From assembly GCF_000716335.1 (NCBI RefSeq), contig NZ_KL591009.1, positions 596-6,934 on the forward strand: a DNA stretch of 6,339 nucleotides. The letters are read 5' to 3'. Source of the DNA: Streptomyces sp. NRRL S-118 (GTDB lineage Bacteria; Actinomycetota; Actinomycetes; Streptomycetales; Streptomycetaceae). The position numbers and the translations under genes were made by a program. Positions 1 to 6,339 of the stretch are shown in pieces. The stretch's first letter is position 1; each line of letters opens with the position of its first letter. The notes beneath the pieces were generated by a model. It was not told where the DNA came from. It worked only from the letters and a program-made list of their open reading frames with translations, and searched no databases.

Positions 1-103
1 CGGTCATGGCGTACGGACGGACCAGCGGCTGGTCGCCTTCGTGACCGTACGGGTCGTCCAGGGACGCGCCGTACGGATCGTGAGAGGCGGTGGGCGGGGT
101 CAT
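1..103 (-). CDS. cvnC: CvnC-like DUF742 protein, N-terminal fragment
   Basis: Only the first 34 codons are present; the gene continues past the left edge of the window. The start is the ATG at 103-101, preceded by a clear GGAGG (plus-strand CCTCC at 108-112) four bases upstream. The visible peptide is Asp/Pro/Gly-rich with two DPYG motifs and ends in LVRPYAMT, which matches the conserved opening of the DUF742 domain (LVRPYxxT followed by GRT). DUF742 proteins are the third component (CvnC) of actinobacterial conservons. They are small cytoplasmic proteins with a winged-helix-like fold that associate with the sensor kinase, the Roadblock protein and the Ras-like GTPase. Lying on the same strand downstream of cvnA and cvnB supports the call. 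The gap of 144 bases from cvnB is unusually large for this operon type. The identity rests on a short motif plus context. Confidence 0.85.
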   Translation of the reverse strand, partial: MTPPTASHDPYGASLDDPYGHEGDQPLVRPYAMT

Positions 104-247
104 GGATCCTCCGGGTCGTGACAGCAGGTGGTCTGCGTGCCGTCGTGACGGGGCCGGTGGGGGGCCGGATGGGGCGGCCGACAAATGAACAAGAACGTGA
201 GGCGGTACGTACACGAGGGGGGAGGGAACACGTACCGCCCCGGCGGA
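104..247 (-). other. cvnB-cvnC intergenic spacer
   Basis: This 144-base gap lies within what should be a single operon. Its cvnB-proximal end holds a long-armed stem-loop followed by a T-rich stretch on the coding strand (listed separately). The cvnC-proximal end holds the octamer GTCGTGAC (plus strand) twice, at 115-122 and 142-149, 27 bases apart, and the cvnC ribosome-binding site. I see no convincing -10/-35 pair and no coding potential. Confidence 0.5.
180..239 (-). terminator. Candidate attenuator/terminator stem-loop between cvnB and cvnC
   Basis: Plus-strand bases 201-210 (GGCGGTACGT) and 230-239 (ACGTACCGCC) are perfect reverse complements, giving a 10-bp stem with a 19-base loop. 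It begins nine bases after the cvnB stop codon in the direction of transcription. On the minus strand the stem is followed by TTCTTGTTCATTTGT within about 20 bases, a T-rich run that stands out in this GC-rich DNA. This resembles an imperfect intrinsic terminator and could lower cvnC/cvnD transcription relative to cvnA/cvnB. It could instead be an mRNA-stabilising 3' hairpin, a processing site or a protein-binding operator. The stem is directly visible; the function is inferred. Confidence 0.45.
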
Positions 248-661
248 TCAGCGGAGCAGGCTGCCCTGGAGCTCGGCTCTCAGGTCCGGGGTCAGCACGG
301 TGCCGGCACGGTCCACCAACAGCGTCATCTCGTAGCCGACGAGGCCGATGTCACAGTCAGGGTGGGCGAGCACAGCGAGGGAGGAGCCGTCCGAGACGGA
401 CATGATGAAGAGGAAGCCGCGCTCCATCTCCACCACGGTCTGGGCGACCTGGCCGCCTTCGAAGATCCGGGACGCCCCCGCGGTCAGCGAGGTGAGTCCG
501 GACGCCACGGCCGCGAGCTGGTCGGCGCGGTCACGCGGAAACCCCTCGGACATGGCCAGCAGGAGGCCGTCGGCCGAGACCACCACCGTGTGCGACACCC
601 CGGGGGTGTTGTCCACGAAGTTGGTGATCAACCAGTTCAGGTTCTGCGCCGCCTGGCTCAT
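248..661 (-). CDS. cvnB: CvnB, Roadblock/LC7 (MglB-like) conservon protein
   Basis: This encodes a 137-residue protein that is essentially a single Roadblock/LC7 domain, the usual CvnB length. Recognisable elements are the opening MSQAAQNLNWLITNFVDNTPG, the strand SHTVVVSADGLLLAMS (about residues 23-38), the helix with DRADQLAAVASGL (44-56), and later strands FLFIMSV and LAVLAHPDCDIGLVGYEM (about 83-112). Proteins of this family dimerise and modulate small Ras-like GTPases; MglB acts on MglA in Myxococcus. In conservons CvnB is thought to connect the sensor CvnA to the GTPase CvnD at the membrane. I chose the ATG at 661 because it gives the familiar family N-terminus. A TTG at 670, directly abutting the cvnA stop and with GGAG six bases upstream, would add three residues. 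The 9-base gap to cvnA implies cotranscription and probably translational coupling. The family call is very secure; the numbering within the several conservon paralogues is not. Confidence 0.95.
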   Translation of the reverse strand: MSQAAQNLNWLITNFVDNTPGVSHTVVVSADGLLLAMSEGFPRDRADQLAAVASGLTSLTAGASRIFEGGQVAQTVVEMERGFLFIMSVSDGSSLAVLAHPDCDIGLVGYEMTLLVDRAGTVLTPDLRAELQGSLLR

Positions 662-670
662 CGGTCTCAA

Positions 671-3600
671 CTAGCGCTCCTGCGGGTGAGTGGGGCCGAT
701 ATTGAAGCTGCCCGTGGTCGAGCCGCCCGCCTGACGCCCCTGCTGGATGCCCCGGCGGAGGTTGGTCAGTCGGCCGCGCACGTCGTCGGGCGCGCGCGAC
801 ACCTGCGGCCCGGACTGGTGCTGCTGCTCCTGCGCGGTACCGGGCACCAGGTTGGCACGCGGGACCCGCCGGGGCAGGCCCGACGTCGTGACGCCGCCGG
901 CCGCGGGCTTGCGGACCCGCTCGGCCTGGCGCACCAGCTCATCGTTGGGCGACGTACGCCAGGCGCCCGTGGTGGACGCGGCGTCGTCGCGGGCGGGGCG
1001 CTGCTGGGCCGGCTGCTGCGGTACGACCGGGACGGGCATCGTCTGGTCGCTCCCGGCGAACCGGTCCTGACGGGCCTGCGGCTGCTGCGGCTGCTGGGCC
1101 CGCGGGGCCTCCGGCCGGCGGCCCTGGGACTGCTGGGCCGGGGGCTGCTGGGACTGCTGGGCCGGGGGCTGCTGGGCCTGGTGGCCCTCCTGCCCGCGGA
1201 ACCAGTTGGTCTCCAGCGTGTCGTACAGCGGCGTGCGACCGTCCCCGGCGTCCGGAGCGGGCGGCAGGGCCTCGGGCCGCGGCTGCGACGGCAGGCTGCC
1301 GGCCGGCGGGCGCGGGCTCGTGTAGTCCGGCCGCGGGAACTGCGCCGTGGACGCGGGGTCCTGCGGACGGTGCCCGTTCAGCTGGTCGGGGCGCGCGTAC
1401 TGGCCGGTGGTGTCCGGTTCCTCGTGGCCACGCGGCGCGTCCAGCGGAGTGGTGCGCTGCTGCGGGGGCACGGGGGCGGCCTGGTCGTTGCCCCAGCTGG
1501 CGGCCTGCGGGCGCTGGGGGCGCTGCGGCTGCTGGGGACCACCGGGCAGCTCGGCGCGCGGGCCGGCGCCGGGCTGGCGGCGCGGGGAGCCGGGGGCCTG
1601 CTGCTGCCCGTGACCCTGCTGCTGTCCGGGGCCTTGCTGCCTGGCGGGCTGCTGGGCCTCGGCCTGCGGCGCCTGGCTGTTGTTCTGCCAGACGTCCGAA
1701 CGCGTCGGGATGCCGCCGGGCGCCGCACCGGCGGTGCCGCTGAACGGATCCTGGGGCTGCTGGGGCTGCTGCGGGGGCTGGCCCGGCCGGCCGTGCTTGC
1801 CCTGCCGCGGCTGCTGCTGCCCACCGGACTGCCCGGCCTGTCCGCCCGGCTGACCACCGGGCTGTCCGCCCGGTGCCCCGTCCCGGCCGGGCAGCGCTGC
1901 CCGCGGTCCGGCACCCGCGCCGACCTGACCGCGCGCAGCGGCGGCGCCGGCGAGACCCGCGGCCGCGCCGGAGCGCCCCGCGCCCGCGCCGCCGGGAAGA
2001 CCCGGCCGGCCGCCACCGGGACCGCCGGCCAGCCGGCCGCCGGGGCCCGCCGGGGCCTGCGGCATACCGGCCTGGCCCGCCGGACCGCCCTGACCGGGCT
2101 TGCCGGGAAGCTTCTTGCCGCCCTGGGCGACGTCCACGGGGAGCATGACCAGTGCGGTCGTACCGCCCGAGTCGGACGGCCGCAGCTGGATGCGGATGCC
2201 GTGGCGCAGGGACAGACGGCCGACCACGAACAGACCCATGCGGCGGGAGACCGACACGTCCACGGTGGGCGGCGACGCCAGCCGCTCGTTGATCGCGGCG
2301 AGGTCCTCGGGGGAGAGGCCGATGCCGGTGTCGTGGATCTCGACGAGCACACGCCCGTCGGGCAGCGCGTGACCGGTCACGCGCACCTTGGTCTGCGGCG
2401 AGGAGAACGACGTGGCGTTCTCCAGCAGCTCGGCGAGCAGGTGCACGAGGTCGTTGACGACGCGGCCGGCGACCTCGGTCGCCGGGACGGCGGCGAGCTC
2501 GATGCGCTCGTACTGCTCCACCTCGGACGCGGCGGCGCGGAGCACGTCGACGAGCGGGACCGGCCGGGTCCACCGGCGGCCCGGCTCCTCACCGGCGAGG
2601 ACGAGGAGGTTCTCACCGTTACGGCGCATGCGCGTGGCGAGGTGGTCGAGCTTGAACAGCGAGGAGAGCTGGTCCGGGTCGGCCTCGCGGGACTCCAGCT
2701 CGGAGATCAGCGACAGCTGGCGCTGGATCAGACCCTGGGAGCGGCGCGAGAGGTTGGTGAACATCGCGTTGACGTTGCCCCGCAGCAGGGCCTGCTCGGC
2801 GGCGAGGCGGACCGCCTCGCGGTGCACGTCGTCGAAGGCCGCGGCCACCTGGCCGATCTCGTCCCGGGAGTGCACACCGACGGACTCCACCGAGGTGTCC
2901 ACGTCCTGGGGGTCGGACTCGGACAGCTGCTTGACGAGCTCGGGCAGACGCTCCTGGGCGACCTTGGTCGCGGTGTCCTGGAGCCGCCGCAGCGACCGGA
3001 TCATGGACCGGGCCACGACGAAGGCGCCGATCAGCGAGACGCCGAGGACGAGCAGGATCAGCGCACCGTTGATGATCGCGTCGCGCTGCGACTCCTGGTG
3101 CAGCTCACGGGCTTTGCCCTCCATCTGGCCGAGCAGGTCGGCCTCGATGGTCTTCATGGCCTGGATCTTGGTGCTGTCCTCGTCCGCCCAGTCGAGGTAG
3201 CTTCGCGCCGGCTGCTTCTCCATGCCGTCCGGGGAGCTCAGCACCCGGTCCGCGTACTTGTCGGCCTCGATGATGTTGGGGTTGCCGCTGGTCAGCGGGG
3301 CCAGCAGTTCGGTGGCGTCACCGCCGGCGGAGGAGTAGATCGCCTGGAACGACTTGAGGGCGTCGTTCTCGTTCTTGCGGGCCGCCTCGGCGTACAGCCG
3401 GTCGTTCGGGTTGAGCTTGCCCTTCACGCGGTCGTTCTTCGGCAGGGCCGCGGCGATGATCGCGCGCTGGATCGACGCGTACTCCTTGGCAGACGAGAAC
3501 GCCGCCAGCGCACGCGTGCGCTTGATCATGTCGGGGTTGCTGGTGGCCTGCGCCATGTCCTGCGACAGGCTGAGCAGCGACTCGATCAGCCGGCTGTAGC

Positions 3601-4309
3601 GCTCGACGGTCTGCGAGTGCAGCACGTCGTCGTCGTAGGCGTTCTCGCGGATGCTCTTGAGCGAGATGACCTGGTTGGCGATCTGCGTCACGTTGGCGCG
3701 GATCGACTGCAGCGCCTCGTCGTTCTGGGTGTCACCGATCTCCTCGGTGGCCTTCAGGAACGCCTTCTGCGCGCGGTCGGTCGACTGGTAGTGCTGGGAG
3801 ACCTTGTAGTCGGACGAGATCGGACCGTCCTCGGCCGTCCGGTTGGCCAGCGGCCCGGCGGTCTGGTCGCGCTCCTCCTGGAGCGCCTGGGCGAGGTCGG
3901 TCGCCTCTTCGGTGAGCTTGGTGAGCAGCTGCATGTGGTCCAGCTGCTCCATGTCGTTCATGGACTCGTTGATACGGAGTCCACCCAGCGTGGTCGCGGC
4001 GACCACGGGCAGGGCGAGCAGGGAGACGAGGCGGGTGCTGATGCGCCAGTTGCGCAGGGCTATTCGGGGCCCGGTGTCGGTCGGGCTCTTCTCCTTGCCC
4101 TTCCCCTTGGCCTTCGCCTTGGGTGCGGCCGGAGGCTCGGCGCCGCCCGGTGCGGCACTGCCGCGCCCCGCGCGGTCGGTGCCGTCGGAGGCGGCCGTCT
4201 GACCCGGGTTCTGGGTGTGCTGGGCCGAGGAGCCGCGGTCGGTCCCGCCGCGCGGCTCCTCGCCCGCCGCAGCTTCCCCTCGGCCCTGGCGGGTCGGGGG
4301 AGACCCCAT
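671..4309 (-). CDS. cvnA: CvnA, conservon sensor histidine kinase-like membrane protein
   Basis: This 1212-residue protein is the sensor component of the conservon. In order it shows a polar N-terminus with a Lys-rich run (KAKAKGKGKEK, 64-74); membrane segment 1 (about 94-113); an extracytoplasmic, mostly helical region (about 115-408) resembling nitrate/nitrite-sensing NIT-type domains; membrane segment 2 (411-433); HAMP (about 430-490); a helical region with the probable phospho-acceptor His555 in LDHLATRMRR; and an HATPase_c domain with N box ELLENATSFSSP (Asn631), G1 box DTGIGL (660-665) and SGGTTALVMLP near 714-724. Residues from about 730 to the end form a disordered Pro/Gln/Gly/Ala-rich tail closing in GSFNIGPTHPQER. 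The frame stays open to 4786, but I chose the ATG at 4309. It has AAGAGGG five bases upstream (4315-4321), and codons beyond it lose the strong G/C third-position bias. A GTG at 4336 is an alternative. No cognate response regulator is visible. Confidence 0.93.
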   Translation of the reverse strand: MGSPPTRQGRGEAAAGEEPRGGTDRGSSAQHTQNPGQTAASDGTDRAGRGSAAPGGAEPPAAPKAKAKGKGKEKSPTDTGPRIALRNWRISTRLVSLLALPVVAATTLGGLRINESMNDMEQLDHMQLLTKLTEEATDLAQALQEERDQTAGPLANRTAEDGPISSDYKVSQHYQSTDRAQKAFLKATEEIGDTQNDEALQSIRANVTQIANQVISLKSIRENAYDDDVLHSQTVERYSRLIESLLSLSQDMAQATSNPDMIKRTRALAAFSSAKEYASIQRAIIAAALPKNDRVKGKLNPNDRLYAEAARKNENDALKSFQAIYSSAGGDATELLAPLTSGNPNIIEADKYADRVLSSPDGMEKQPARSYLDWADEDSTKIQAMKTIEADLLGQMEGKARELHQESQRDAIINGALILLVLGVSLIGAFVVARSMIRSLRRLQDTATKVAQERLPELVKQLSESDPQDVDTSVESVGVHSRDEIGQVAAAFDDVHREAVRLAAEQALLRGNVNAMFTNLSRRSQGLIQRQLSLISELESREADPDQLSSLFKLDHLATRMRRNGENLLVLAGEEPGRRWTRPVPLVDVLRAAASEVEQYERIELAAVPATEVAGRVVNDLVHLLAELLENATSFSSPQTKVRVTGHALPDGRVLVEIHDTGIGLSPEDLAAINERLASPPTVDVSVSRRMGLFVVGRLSLRHGIRIQLRPSDSGGTTALVMLPVDVAQGGKKLPGKPGQGGPAGQAGMPQAPAGPGGRLAGGPGGGRPGLPGGAGAGRSGAAAGLAGAAAARGQVGAGAGPRAALPGRDGAPGGQPGGQPGGQAGQSGGQQQPRQGKHGRPGQPPQQPQQPQDPFSGTAGAAPGGIPTRSDVWQNNSQAPQAEAQQPARQQGPGQQQGHGQQQAPGSPRRQPGAGPRAELPGGPQQPQRPQRPQAASWGNDQAAPVPPQQRTTPLDAPRGHEEPDTTGQYARPDQLNGHRPQDPASTAQFPRPDYTSPRPPAGSLPSQPRPEALPPAPDAGDGRTPLYDTLETNWFRGQEGHQAQQPPAQQSQQPPAQQSQGRRPEAPRAQQPQQPQARQDRFAGSDQTMPVPVVPQQPAQQRPARDDAASTTGAWRTSPNDELVRQAERVRKPAAGGVTTSGLPRRVPRANLVPGTAQEQQHQSGPQVSRAPDDVRGRLTNLRRGIQQGRQAGGSTTGSFNIGPTHPQER
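1124..1171. repeat. 24-bp perfect tandem duplication inside cvnA
   Basis: Bases 1124-1147 and 1148-1171 are identical 24-base units, and the start of a third copy follows at 1172. The period is a multiple of three, so reading frame is kept. The region encodes a repeated Gln/Pro octapeptide (PPAQQSQQ register) in the disordered tail of CvnA. It probably arose by slippage or unequal recombination in low-complexity coding DNA and is likely to vary in copy number between strains. Confidence 0.85.
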
Positions 4310-4399
4310 GCCATCCCTCTTGAAACGTCCCTGCACTAGCGTCGCAACCTCTGGACCAGGCGTCCCTCCGCGCGAACGGACGGGACGGTGTCGGCGTCG

Positions 4400-4419
4400 T
4401 GGAGCGCGAACGCGCTCCA
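4400..4419. promoter_or_regulatory. 20-base palindrome upstream of cvnA
   Basis: TGGAGCGCGAACGCGCTCCA consists of perfect 9-bp arms around a central AA. It lies about 90 bases before the cvnA start codon. A site of this symmetry suits a dimeric DNA-binding regulator. If transcribed, it could instead fold as a strong hairpin in the cvnA leader. No T-run follows it on either strand, so a terminator is unlikely. The palindrome is directly visible; its role is inferred. Confidence 0.5.
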
Positions 4420-4772
4420 TGGTGGTCGTGAGTGACCGGCTTGGATCCCCCCTCCCGCCGCCGCTTGGGCGCTGCGTTGCGCCGCTGCGCGCCGGTCTGA
4501 CTTCCCGCGGCGGTGCGTGGAATTCCAGCACAGTGCCGGATCTCCAACAAGGGCGGTGGCGGCCACCTCCCGCCGGTTCACGATCCGTGAGGGGCTCATC
4601 ACCTGCCGTGGATACGGATCGGGGAGGAAGCGGACATCGGTGGACGAGTCGTGTAGGGGTGGGGGGTGTCCCAGTCGCCATGATCAGGAGCGGAATGAAG
4701 CATTCAGGTACGCAATGTCCGTTTCCAGTGGCCCCGCTGGCGGCCTGAGATGACCGGAATGTCCCCCTGGTC

Positions 4773-4786
4773 GTGAGCAAACTCAC
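4773..4786. promoter_or_regulatory. Inverted repeat GTGAG-N4-CTCAC
   Basis: GTGAGcaaaCTCAC has perfect 5-bp arms. It sits directly before the AT-rich string ATATAGAT (4787-4794), which could contribute a -10-like element. The repeat lies about 110 bases ahead of the small gene and about 460 bases ahead of cvnA. It is operator-like in size and place, but short enough to occur by chance. Confidence 0.3.
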
Positions 4787-4832
4787 ATATAGATCGCCGT
4801 CTCCTACCGCTATGTGCAGGGAATCGAATGTT

Positions 4833-4838
4833 TAGCCT
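4833..4838 (+). promoter_or_regulatory. Candidate -10 element for the small gene
   Basis: TAGCCT fits the TANNNT pattern of Streptomyces housekeeping promoters and sits 56 bases before the ATG of the small gene. I find no good -35 hexamer at the right distance. The same octamer TTAGCCTG recurs before the next gene (5106-5113). An alternative reading is GGGAAT at 4819-4824 followed 18 bases later by CTT, one base off the GGAAT-N18-GTT pattern of sigma-R promoters. Either assignment is tentative. Confidence 0.3.
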
Positions 4839-4840
4839 GA

Positions 4841-4854
4841 CGCTTTACAAAGCG
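4841..4854. promoter_or_regulatory. 14-base palindrome CGCTTT-AC-AAAGCG, operator-like
   Basis: CGCTTTACAAAGCG is a perfect inverted repeat with 6-bp arms. It lies three bases after the candidate -10 element TAGCCT, close to the expected transcription start, and 41 bases before the start codon of the small gene. This is a typical place for a repressor to bind. I cannot name the regulator. The symmetry is seen directly; the function is inferred. Confidence 0.45.
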
Positions 4855-4894
4855 AGTGCCCTGTCAACCCCTACACCGAGGTCTGAAGCCACCG

Positions 4895-5077
4895 ATGAAG
4901 ACGACGATGACGTTCCGCAGCATCGCCAACCCGCGCCGCACCACCCTGGCCACCCTCACCGACGCCGGTGAACTGCAGCAGGGCGTCCGGCCGGAGCACT
5001 CGGCAGACCTCCCCGCCAGCACGGCCAACCCGCGCCGCACCACCCTCATGGAAGCCCCGCTGACCCCGGCGCAGTGA
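4895..5077 (+). CDS. Unassigned 60-residue protein with duplicated ANPRRTTL motif
   Basis: I do not recognise this family. The peptide begins MKTTMTFRSI and carries the octapeptide ANPRRTTL twice, at residues 11-18 and 44-51, separated by an acidic/polar linker (residues 19-43) and followed by a short Pro-rich end. It has no signal peptide, membrane segment or cysteine. It is probably a real gene: 55 of the 59 codons after the start end in G or C, whereas in the 13 in-frame codons upstream (4856-4894) only about half do. That bias also selects the ATG at 4895, which has GAAG six bases upstream. A short GC hairpin lies just after the stop, and palindromes and a candidate -10 lie ahead. Possible roles include a peptide with two docking or modification sites, or a precursor of a processed peptide; no modifying enzyme is visible nearby. 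Confidence 0.7.
   Translation: MKTTMTFRSIANPRRTTLATLTDAGELQQGVRPEHSADLPASTANPRRTTLMEAPLTPAQ
4925..4948 (+). repeat. Direct repeat copy 1 encoding ANPRRTTL
   Basis: This 24-base segment encodes ANPRRTTL and is identical at 23 of 24 bases to the segment at 5024-5047. All its codons are the preferred Streptomyces ones, so the DNA identity may reflect codon preference as much as recent duplication. Confidence 0.9.
5024..5047 (+). repeat. Direct repeat copy 2 encoding ANPRRTTL
   Basis: This is the second copy, starting 99 bases after the first and in the same frame. It differs only in the last base (CTC instead of CTG for Leu). The intervening linker shows no repetition, so only the octapeptide appears to be duplicated or selectively kept. 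Confidence 0.9.
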
Positions 5078-5081
5078 TGTC

Positions 5082-5096
5082 GGCGGGACGCCCGCC
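5082..5096 (+). terminator. GC-rich hairpin after the small gene
   Basis: GGCGGG-ACG-CCCGCC forms a perfect 6-bp stem with a 3-base loop, starting four bases after the stop codon of the small gene. No T-run follows, as is common for actinobacterial hairpins, so it may be a weak terminator or an mRNA-protecting 3' end. It suggests the small gene forms its own transcription unit, separate from the downstream hydrolase-family gene. Confidence 0.4.
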
Positions 5097-5106
5097 CCTT
5101 CCGCGT

Positions 5107-5112
5107 TAGCCT
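5107..5112 (+). promoter_or_regulatory. Candidate -10 element for the FAH-gltX unit
   Basis: TAGCCT fits the TANNNT pattern and stands 48 bases before the GTG start of the FAH gene. A -35 match at 16-18 bases upstream is poor; that position falls in the GC hairpin. An inverted repeat CTGGAG-N7-CTCCAG (5111-5129) overlaps its right edge and covers the likely transcription start. Confidence 0.35.
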
Positions 5113-5160
5113 GGAGCGTCAGACTCCAGTCACCAGCGGAAGTAAGGGGCACGGCATCCC

Positions 5161-6339
<1,179 letters not shown>

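Larger units (their letters stand above)
4310..4894. other. Gene-less divergent intergenic region between cvnA and the small ORF
   Basis: This is about 585 bases with no frame I believe. Open frames on both strands here have mixed third-position composition, unlike the flanking genes, no good ribosome-binding sites and no recognisable protein motifs. The cvnA-proximal half (4310-4680) remains GC-rich and contains a 20-base palindrome. From about 4680 onward it becomes noticeably more AT-rich, as expected for a promoter region, and carries several short inverted repeats: GAATGaagCATTC at 4693-4705, plus two listed separately. It should contain the divergent promoters for cvnA (leftward) and the small gene (rightward). 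I could not identify a confident cvnA promoter. Confidence 0.6.

Noticed and set aside
1060..1200. CRISPR-like or satellite array in the CTGCTGGG-rich region
   Set aside because: The periodicity is codon repetition of the Gln/Pro-rich CvnA tail; there are no spacers and only one perfect tandem duplication.
939..2573. 544-codon minus-strand frame overlapping cvnA
   Set aside because: It is an Arg/Pro/Ala-rich alternative frame of the CvnA ATPase and tail region, with no motifs and no independent start signal.
185..4339. 1384-codon open frame on the plus strand, antisense to cvnA and cvnB
   Set aside because: It is a shadow of the strong G/C third-position bias of cvnA and cvnB, is full of Leu/Arg/Gly low complexity without any domain, and lies opposite two securely identified genes.
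4336..4602. 88-codon minus-strand frame beginning MMSPSRIVNRR
   Set aside because: Third-position composition is mixed beyond the first codons, no proper ribosome-binding site is seen, and there is no recognisable motif.
4310..4786. Upstream extension of the cvnA frame (up to 159 more residues)
   Set aside because: The added residues are Arg/Pro-rich, third-position G/C drops markedly, and a good ribosome-binding site precedes the ATG at 4309.
5111..5129. CTGGAG-N7-CTCCAG as a terminator
   Set aside because: The stem is only 6 bp with no T-run and lies immediately after the candidate FAH -10 element, so it is more likely an operator or chance.
4871..5152. Minus-strand frames opposite the small repeat protein
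   Set aside because: The plus-strand frame has 93% G/C at third positions plus a fitting start and hairpin; the antisense frames look like its mirror image.

Overview
The window comes from a high-GC actinomycete, almost certainly a Streptomyces. Third codon positions are nearly all G or C in the real genes, GTG starts occur, and a complete 'conservon' signalling operon lies next to gltX. From memory, this gene order matches the cvn1 locus of S. coelicolor (SCO5541-SCO5544 beside gltX, SCO5547); I could not run a comparison.

Left part, minus strand, read from right to left: cvnA (4309 to 671) encodes a large membrane sensor histidine kinase-like protein. It has two membrane segments flanking an extracytoplasmic sensor region, then HAMP, phospho-acceptor and ATPase domains, and a very long Pro/Gln/Gly-rich tail. 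cvnB (661 to 248) encodes a Roadblock/LC7 (MglB-like) protein. The first 34 codons of cvnC (DUF742) run off the left edge. The Ras-like GTPase gene cvnD is expected just beyond. In characterised conservons these four proteins form a membrane-associated complex in which a sensor is linked to a small GTPase. cvnA and cvnB are nearly contiguous. cvnB and cvnC are separated by 144 bases containing a 10-bp-arm stem-loop followed by a T-rich stretch, which may act as an attenuator.

Middle part: about 585 bases (4310-4894) contain no convincing gene. They hold a perfect 20-base palindrome about 90 bases before cvnA, and a more AT-rich segment with two further short palindromes ahead of a small plus-strand gene. 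That gene (4895-5077) encodes a 60-residue protein I cannot assign to a family, in which the octapeptide ANPRRTTL occurs twice. A short GC-rich hairpin follows its stop codon.

Right part, plus strand: a fumarylacetoacetate hydrolase-family gene (5161-5961) overlaps by 8 bases the start of gltX (glutamyl-tRNA synthetase, from 5954, cut by the right edge). The two probably share a transcript.

The items most worth a second look are the 60-residue repeat peptide with its palindromic upstream region, and the possible intra-operon attenuator in the conservon.
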